Assembly (NCBI GenBank): GCA_030180135.1
Contig: CM058239.1
Location: 79,243,823-79,307,822 of the forward strand
Source: Orychophragmus violaceus
Lineage: Eukaryota > Streptophyta > Magnoliopsida > Brassicales > Brassicaceae
Reading direction: 5' to 3'
DNA length: 64,000 nucleotides
In this document: positions 57,813 to 64,000 of the stretch, piece by piece
Layout: each line of letters opens with the position of its first letter
Position numbering within the stretch: the stretch's first letter is position 1
Notes under the pieces: model-generated
Told to the model about the DNA's origin: nothing
Database searches by the model: none
The model's input: only the letters and a program-made list of their open reading frames with translations
Made by a program: the position numbers and the translations under genes

Positions 57813-57829
57813 ACGGATAAGATTGCTAA

Positions 57830-59987
57830 CGTACAGATCCATAACACTGGAAAGATCAAAATTCTAGAGTACGCGGGAACTAAAGATCCAAAAACCCATG
57901 TTAGAGCCTTCCGGCTCGCAGTCTCCCGAGCCCATCTTAACGATGAGGAAAAGGAAGCATGCTACTGGAGGCTCTTCGCAGAGAACCTCACCGGTACCGC
58001 ACTGAAATGGTTCGCTAGCCTAAAAGGGACTTCGATCGACAACTTCACTTAACTCGTATCGATATTCCTGAAGCAATACTCGATCTTTATCGAGGAGAAA
58101 ACATCAGAAGCCGATCTCTGGGCCTTATCGCAAGGACCCGAAGAAACTCTCAGAGCTTACATCGGTAGATTCCGCAAGGTCAAGTCGCGAATCGCAGACC
58201 CGAATGAAACCATAGCAATCTCACCTCTCCAAAACGAACTCTGGTATACATCGGAGTTCAAGAAAAAGCTTGTAGTTCGTACGTCTTTGGACGACGCTCT
58301 GCATAAAGCCACATACTACGCAAAGTACGAAGAGGATGTGGCCGCAGCTCTAGAAAAATGCAACTTGAGCCAGAAGAAAACGGCCAAAAAGGAATCTTCT
58401 GGCAAGGGACAACACTGCCTTACGGTAGATGATAAGCCTCAATGGCGAACACCTTACGATGCAAACAAGTTTTTCAAGTACCACAACAAAAATGGACATT
58501 CTTCCGAGGAATGTAGATCCAAGGATCGTCTGCTAGCAGCCAAAAACAGTAACATCGAAGTGGAAGCTTCAGAACCGGAAGAGAAAGAAAAAGAAAAGGG
58601 AGGAAAAGGAAAGAGCAAATCGTAAAACAAAAGAAACTCGCAAGCTAAAAGCGAGAGAACCACGGAAAAGGAAGAGTCCGCATCTCCCCCTCCCTCTCGT
58701 GTCACGCGCATCGAGATGATTTTTGATTTAGCTCGCTATGAAGGATCGATGAAATCGGTCATAACACCACCTCCGACTGAAGGAATTTCTAGCAGTTCTA
58801 ATCAGGATTAGCAACCCTAGTCTGAATTCCGAGCCTAGGATCTAAGGTTCAGGTAATTGAATCAATGGGATCTCAGAATTACCTGATGATAAGCAGCGGA
58901 AGATTTGCAGATAATCGAGATCACGAAGCACCTCAAACGCTGTGCCTCTACTGGTATCCACACGCACACAAACTGGACAGGAGGGATGTTAGTGCCTATA
59001 GAGATCCAATCTCTTCAGAGGTTTCTATTCAAGTTCTGGTGGCTGTGAATTAGGTTAGAAATCAGTTTAGGTCGACCATATATCTTATATATGTCGACTT
59101 AAACCATAACAGAATTAACCAACGATTAAACCGAATTAATCTGATTAATCCGCGAGTTGCATCGATCAATGCACTATCTGCATCGATCGATGCACTATCT
59201 GCATCGATCGACACTGCCCCAGAATATTGATATCGAATGCATATCAAATATGCATTCACTGGATCATTACATTAATGATCAACCTCGTCTTTAACGCCCA
59301 GTTTGCTTAGGTGTGTGACCCTGTAGGATCATATAACACTAGCAATGAGTTGAGAACTCATTGATCATAAGTGGCTTCTAGCAAAGCGTTATGACTACCT
59401 AGTGTTATGTGATTGTCTCATCTCGACAATACGACTTTCACTTAGAGCAAGTACAATAGATTTCAGGACATTCCCAACACCGACTCCCAAGAAACCAGCC
59501 AATCAGTGCTTGCCAAAGCTCGGACTGTGCAGCTCCCGTCTCCCAAAAACAATAAACTTCATATCGGGAGGCTCGAAACTATGTCGAGATTCAGTAAACT
59601 CGATCAAAGCCCATCAAAGGCGGGTTGCCAGAGTAATGGTCCCCATCGAAGGACCCGACACTAACATAACTTTCTCCGAAAGCAAAACTTTCAAGCTCGA
59701 CAAACCGCACGATGATGCCATGGTGATCCGACTCGATTTAGACGAATTCGAGCTATCAAAAGTCATGATCGATAACCGGGTTCGATGGTGAAACCATCTA
59801 CTCAATGGGAACTATAAAGATCCCGTCCACCGCCGGGGGGTAGCAAGAGATCTTGGAGTTTGTCGTAGTCAACAAACCGGCCCCATATAATGACATATTA
59901 GGCAGACCATGGATTTACACCATGAAGGCAGTGCCTTCATCTTATCACTAATGCCTGAAGTTCCCAACCCCTATAGGGATAAAGACG
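57830..59987 (+). pseudogene. Gypsy (Tat-like) gag-protease, interrupted
   Basis: Gag core: DPKTHVRAFRLAVSRAHLND, CYWRLFAENLTGTALKWFAS, then a stop (in the FT-stop-LVSIFLKQYS context, about 58051), and QGPEETLRAYIGRFRKVKSR. A zinc-knuckle region follows (FFKYHNKNGHSSEECRSKDR, about 58470), then a Lys/Glu-rich linker with a stop at 58623. After the LTR insertion the frame resumes at PKKPANQCLP and runs through the protease-proximal [20 protein letters not shown] to about 59950. Gag packages the element RNA. Several stops make it non-functional. Confidence 0.78.
58778..59479 (-). mobile_element. Solo LTR of Copia family, 702 bp
   Basis: On the minus strand it starts TGTTGGGAATG and ends ATTCCTTCA. 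The 5-bp duplication CCGAC lies at 58773-58777 and 59480-59484. Removing LTR plus one duplication restores the Gypsy reading frame (ITPPPTPKKP). It is about 98-99% identical to the LTR at 61980-62681. It carries GCATCGATCGATGCAC-type palindromes near 59160-59215, as do its relatives. Confidence 0.9.
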
Positions 59988-59999
59988 ATCTTTTGTTTA

Positions 60000-61352
60000 A
60001 TATTGATTAGTCTTGATTCTGTTTGATGACTTATAATCCTTTGTATCTTTTTTTCATACTAACAGGTTTGGCATTGATGATTATATCCGGAAGGACATAG
60101 TGTCCGGATACCAATCCAACTTTTGGGGTCATGGTGAAACTACACTATGGTGCCACGGTCAAAGAAGGATGAGTGGTGGATAAGCTTTGTGGTAAGTCAA
60201 CACTTGCAATTTTTGAGTAAATTCAGTTTTTTGTATATGTAAATATTAACATGTTCTGTTTTCTTGTAGCAAAAGTACTTCTGGGAAGAACAATTTCACA
60301 ATATGGTGATCGACCACTATACATCAATACTGAGAAAGTCGATTTCGGACATTGTTAGTAAGAGGAAGCGCGCTCAGAAGAAGCCTGAGTTCATTGGTCT
60401 TGCGGACTGGATTACCATGCAAGAGCTTTGGGATGATGAAGAGCACCAGAAGAAGTCCAAAACAACTCAGAGAATGCAACATCAAATCCGGATGGCTTAG
60501 GTACTCACCGCCACATTTCAGGCCGAAAAAATCACATCTGAGTGGCTTATGATATGGTAATGTGTGATTTCATTATTACATATGCTTCTGTTTTTCTTGG
60601 ATATGCTTGGTTATTAATACATTTATGTTTGTTAGGAGAAAGAGAGTGATGTTAAACCTGCTGCAACAGCAGTTGTGCGTAAGACCCATAGTCGCAAAGA
60701 TGGGACTATCATTGACAAAAGAGCAGAGTCTCTCATTGCAGCTGCTGAGGCATTGGCCATTGAGCGATCGCAGGACTCCACTGTTACTGAGGGATCTCAA
60801 GTAACCACAACTCACCTCCAGCTCACAAAGGCTTATCTCGAGGTTAGGTTGCATTTTGAGTTATTAATTAAAAACGATTCTAACTTGTATGATGAAATTA
60901 ATACTGATTTCTGATGAATGTTTGATGATGTCTCGCATTGTTGCTTCTGTCTTAGGTTTATCTTTGATGGAATAGTTAATGAATGTTTACTTCTGTGTTT
61001 GCTTCTTTAAATTAGAAATTTAATCAATCTGTTGAATGTTTTGCAGAAAGCAACAAACACCAAAGGGCGTATCTACGGACTTGGATCTGTTCAGTACCTT
61101 GAGGCACATCAAGGCGAGACCGGACCTGCTTCATTACTGAAGAAAGCGGCAGATTCTGAGGACAATTCCAAGATAAAGGAAACAATCAGTGAACTGAAAG
61201 CAGGTATGGCAATCTTGCTTTCCATGAATGGAATTGATCCAGTGACATATCAGCATGTTGTTCCACGTGATAGTGTTGCATCTGCTGCTCCAAGTCCTCA
61301 TTCTGAATCAAGTAAACAACCAAACCAAATCTCAGACAACACAATTCCTTAG
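60000..61352 (+). pseudogene. CACTA tnpA-type protein (Transposase_24), exons
   Basis: Exon-like blocks with GT-AG borders: a block ending SKKDEWWISFV at about 60190; KYFWEEQFHNMVIDHYTSIL to DDEEHQKKSKTTQRMQHQIR (60271-60500); GESDVKPAA-type block ESDVKPAATAVVRKTHSRKD (60631-60840); and KATNTKGRIYGLGSVQYLEA to the C-terminus SDNTIP and TAG (61047-61352). This is the Transposase_24 pattern of CACTA accessory proteins. A frame break occurs at about 60498. It belongs to a family different from 44400-45670. Confidence 0.72.
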
Positions 61353-61802
61353 GTTTTTAAGTGTTTCTGTTTTTATGTATGTGTATATAGCATGCTTCTT
61401 AGGATTTTTTGTAATGCAAGAAACTCTTTTGTAATGTCTTGCCTAGTTGTACTATGTAACCCAACTTTTAATGTTTCATAATCTAATTTAGGCATTGTAC
61501 AATATCTTGTTTCCTGAAATCTCATTTGAAATGAAATTTGAAACTGAAATGTGAAACATAATCGTAGAAATGCATAATTTAGGATAATCAATATAGCTAC
61601 GGCATGCTACGACATATGTCGTGGCTATTATAATAAACTAGCTACGAATGCTGACGATGAAATTCGCGGAAACTATAGCCATGGATATATGTCCTCGCAA
61701 TCCGTAGCTATTACTACGACTAAATTCGTAGCAAGTCGTAGCTACATTAACCACGACTAGCTACGGCTACATCCATAGCTATATAGCTACGTTACATACC
61801 GT
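61353..61802. mobile_element. CACTA subterminal region with GTAGCTACG repeats
   Basis: From 61590 to 61800 the words GCTACGAC, CGTAGCTA and TAGCTACG occur about a dozen times in both orientations, as in CACTA subterminal binding sites. The expected terminus (…TAGTG) is not seen; the repeats end at CCGTAGGGTCG, about 61803, so the 3' end is truncated. Before it is the 3' UTR of the tnpA gene. Confidence 0.6.
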
Positions 61803-61979
61803 AGGGTCGTTTCAGTTTGCATTGACGACGCTTGACCTGAAAGATGCGTAAACATCAGATCTCCACCAGAAACAAGCTCATCAACTTCCTCAAAGAAAAC
61901 GTAAATACATTTTCTTGGTCCACAAAAGACATGAAGGGGATTTGTAGTATCCCCGAACCTGGATAACACCACCTCCGAC
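61803..61979 (-). other. Unidentified 170-bp fragment next to the Copia LTR
   Basis: On the minus strand it has a short open frame with PLHVFCGPRKCIYVFFEEVD and GDLMFTHLSGQASS. No family is recognised. Its last 17 bases before the LTR (ATAACACCACCTCCGAC, 61963-61979) are identical to the Gypsy sequence flanking the solo LTR at 58761-58777. Confidence 0.35.
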
Positions 61980-62681
61980 TGAAGGAATTTCTAGCAGTTC
62001 TAATCAGGATTAGCAACCCTAGTCTGAATTCCGAGCCTAGGATCTAAGGTTCATGTAATTGAATCAATGGGATCTCAGAATTACCTGATGATAAGCAGCG
62101 GAAGTTTTGCAGATAATCGAGATCACGAAGCACCTCAAACGCTGTGCCTCTACTGGTATCCACACGCACACAAACTGGACAGGAGGGATGTTAGTGCCTA
62201 TAGAGATCCAATCTCTTCAGAGGTTTCTATTCAAGTTCTGGTGGCTGTGAATTAGGTTAGAAATCAGTTTAGGTCGACCATATATCTTATATATGTCGAC
62301 TTAAACCATAACGGAATTAACCAACGATTAAACCGAATTAATCTGATTAATCCGCGAGTTGCATCGATCGATGCACTATCTGCATCGATCGGTGCACTAT
62401 CTGCATCGATCGACACTGCCCCAGAATATTGATATCGAATGCATATCAAATATGCATTCACTGGATCATTACATTAATGATCAACCTCGTCTTTAACACC
62501 CAGTTTTCTTAGGTGTGTGACCCTGTAGGATCATATAACACTAGCAATGAGTTCTCAACTCATTGATCATAAGTGGATTCTAGCAAAGCGTTATGACTAC
62601 CTAGTGTTATGTGATTGTCTCATCTCGACAATACGACTTTCACTTAGAGCAAGTACAATAGATTTCAGGACATTCCCAACA
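61980..62681 (-). repeat. 3' LTR of minus-strand Copia
   Basis: 702 bp with TGTTGGG start and TTCA end on the minus strand. Compared with the solo LTR at 58778-59479 it has about eight substitutions and a 7-base inversion (GAG-TTCTCAA-CTC versus GAG-TTGAGAA-CTC, near 62550). A TATA-like ATATATCTTATATATG lies at about 62280. Confidence 0.93.
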
Positions 62682-63505
62682 ATCTCCCACTTGTACTGGA
62701 ATCATCTATTCCCTTAATCCCTTTGTAGCTATATCTCAATCTAGCATAAGGCAAGAACTGTGTCATCCTTATTAAGCCCGATCACGTTTATCGAATCCCG
62801 ATTTGTACTGATAAAATAAACGACTGACAATCACCTCGTTTGAGCGCGGCCACGCATTTCCAGTATCAAATCTTCGATAGGCCCAGAGATATTTAACTCC
62901 TATTATATAGAAGGTACAAATCCCATCTTGTTCCATCCATGTCTCTTCTATATCTCATGATACGCCTAATCAGTGTCTTTATGATCACCAGTTACGGCTG
63001 ACGTTTGACAAAGTCAAGACGAACCAATCCATATAAGAGAGGACATGATGAACTCAGGTCTAAGGACTACATTCTTTAGTCATAATGAGAAACTCTTATG
63101 ACACTCATATAACATCTTGTAGAGCTCTCATTAACGGGTCAAGTCCGATCATGTGTTCTCTAACACATATCTATGTGATTGACTTTAATACACTTATTAA
63201 TGACTTCATGAAACATAGTCATCAGTCACCTCACATACTAGTCTCACGTGGTTGTTAATGTCCCATTTTAACAACCTCGACCAAGGACCATTTATAATTT
63301 ATATCATTTATTGCTTATAGGGTTTCATGATCAAGTCACATACTTGATGACCTATAAAATGTCATAAATTACTTTGGGACAATATATTTAATTAACACAA
63401 TTAAATAATGCTGAAACACTTTCATTAAAATAACATAACCAAATTATGTTTTACGAACATCAAGTCATAACTAAAAACCAAATATAACTCCCACTGAAAA
63501 CAAGA

Positions 63506-64000
63506 TCATATCTTAAGAAATCTAATGCATACAGCAGCAGTGTGAAACTCATGCTTAGGCCTTGGGAGGGGCTTGGTCAGTGGATCAGCTACATTCTCAT
63601 CCGTCGGGACTCTGCTGATCTTCACATCTCCTCTATTCACAATATCACAGATAAGGTGATATCTCCTTTCTATGTGTTTGTATTTCTGGTGTGATCTAGG
63701 TTCCTTTGCTTGCGCAATGGCTCCATTGTTGTCACAATACAAAGCCACCGGCTCAGAAATGCTAGGAATCACACCAAGTTCAGTAATGAACTTCTTGATC
63801 CAAACAGCCTTCTTTGCCGTTTCAGAAGCAGCGAGGTACTCAGCTTCAGTTGTGGAATCTGCTACAGTGTCCTGCTTGGAACTCTTCCAGCTGACTGCAC
63901 CACCATTCATGCAGAAGATGTAACAAGATTGCGATCGGAAATCATCTTTGTCTGTCTGAAAACTTGGGTCTTTGTAACCACTTACTACCAGCTCATCACT
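63506..64000 (-). CDS. Copia pol, RNase H end (partial)
   Basis: The frame is open from the window edge to the stop at 63506. It shows the Copia RNase H: SWKSSKQDTVADSTTEAEYL with the acidic catalytic residues in ADSTTEAEY, ALYCDNNGAIAQAKEPRSHQ, KYKHIERRYHLI and the near-terminal ADPLTKPLPRPKHEFH. RNase H degrades the RNA of the RNA-DNA hybrid during reverse transcription. No stop or frameshift is visible in this part, in contrast to the broken pol of the other copy, so the element may be autonomous. Its 5' part is outside the window. Confidence 0.88.
   Translation of the reverse strand, partial: SDELVVSGYKDPSFQTDKDDFRSQSCYIFCMNGGAVSWKSSKQDTVADSTTEAEYLAASETAKKAVWIKKFITELGVIPSISEPVALYCDNNGAIAQAKEPRSHQKYKHIERRYHLICDIVNRGDVKISRVPTDENVADPLTKPLPRPKHEFHTAAVCIRFLKI

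Larger units (their letters stand above)
57815..59987 (+). mobile_element. Tat-type Gypsy retrotransposon fragment (gag-protease region)
   Basis: Gag and protease coding sequence on the plus strand, interrupted at 58777/59485 by a solo Copia LTR with target duplication CCGAC. Both ends are cut: the left begins within gag next to SINE-like DNA, and the right stops just after the protease (about 59987), where CACTA sequence begins. No LTR, RT or integrase is present. Confidence 0.8.
61980..64000 (-). mobile_element. Copia retrotransposon, 3' part, continues off the window
   Basis: The 3' LTR (702 bp) occupies 61980-62681, preceded on the minus strand by the polypurine tract GTGGGAGATT. A non-coding region of about 820 bp follows, resembling 27540-28230 of the first Copia element (shared ATGAAACCCTATAAG and AGGTCATCAAGT words). 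RNase H coding sequence runs from 63910 to 63506 and is open upstream to the window edge. Same family as the element at 21898-28964, opposite orientation. Confidence 0.93.

Overview
The window is plant nuclear DNA, most likely from a Brassicaceae species. It has spliced genes, long AT-rich stretches and a dense, nested set of plant transposons, and its host-gene pieces read like Arabidopsis genes (a MUT-7-type exonuclease gene of the AT1G56310 type, HVA22k, MAX2, a CDPK, an OBAP/DUF1264 protein). Only one ordinary host gene looks intact: the 3'-5' exonuclease gene at 54576-56935 (ten exons, 571 codons). The rest is transposons, captured or decayed gene fragments, and repeats. It looks like pericentromeric or otherwise transposon-rich chromatin.

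Layout. 1-3995: 5' part of a minus-strand CACTA element with a decayed tnp2 transposase; a 1.4-kb Mutator-like element with long inverted repeats and a 9-bp target duplication sits inside it. 4140-6245: AT-rich and low-complexity repeats. 6442-7417: deleted hAT element with 17-bp terminal repeats and an 8-bp target duplication. 7481-10779: probable Helitron carrying pieces of a PPR gene and a DUF936 gene. 11579-11795: GA microsatellite. 11796-11925: piece of a MAX2-like F-box gene. 11926-~16200: 5' half of a second CACTA family. 16200-17040: segment with five short palindromes. 17863-18025: DnaJ exon with a Mutator-like element just upstream (18203-19409). 20292-21138: a segment repeated at 36193-36773. 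21142-30974: probable CACTA-type element holding an HVA22k fragment, whose first intron contains a complete 7.07-kb Copia retrotransposon (21898-28964). 30977-36190: very AT-rich, with a roughly 0.5-kb tandem array cut by a 1.12-kb Helitron (33812-34934). 37196-43069: near-intact L1-type LINE. 43774-43978: other piece of the MAX2-like gene. 43979-~45670: 3' half of the second CACTA family, minus strand. ~45670-49735: Athila-type Gypsy remnant, minus strand. 49736-54145: Helitron-type 3' ends and CDPK and OBAP exons. 54576-56935: exonuclease gene. 57115-57812: SINE-like pieces. 57815-59987: Tat-type Gypsy gag, split by a 702-bp solo Copia LTR. 60000-61800: third CACTA tnpA region. 61980-64000: 3' part of a minus-strand Copia of the same family as the first, continuing off the window.

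The most interesting structural point: the two MAX2-like pieces and the two CACTA halves fit together. Inverting about 16.1-45.7 kb would rejoin one CACTA element, flanked by the same 3-bp duplication (TTG), sitting inside one MAX2-like pseudogene whose reading frame continues across the repaired insertion site. This points to a roughly 29.5-kb inversion with one breakpoint inside a CACTA element. All family names come from reading the translated sequence; no database search was possible.
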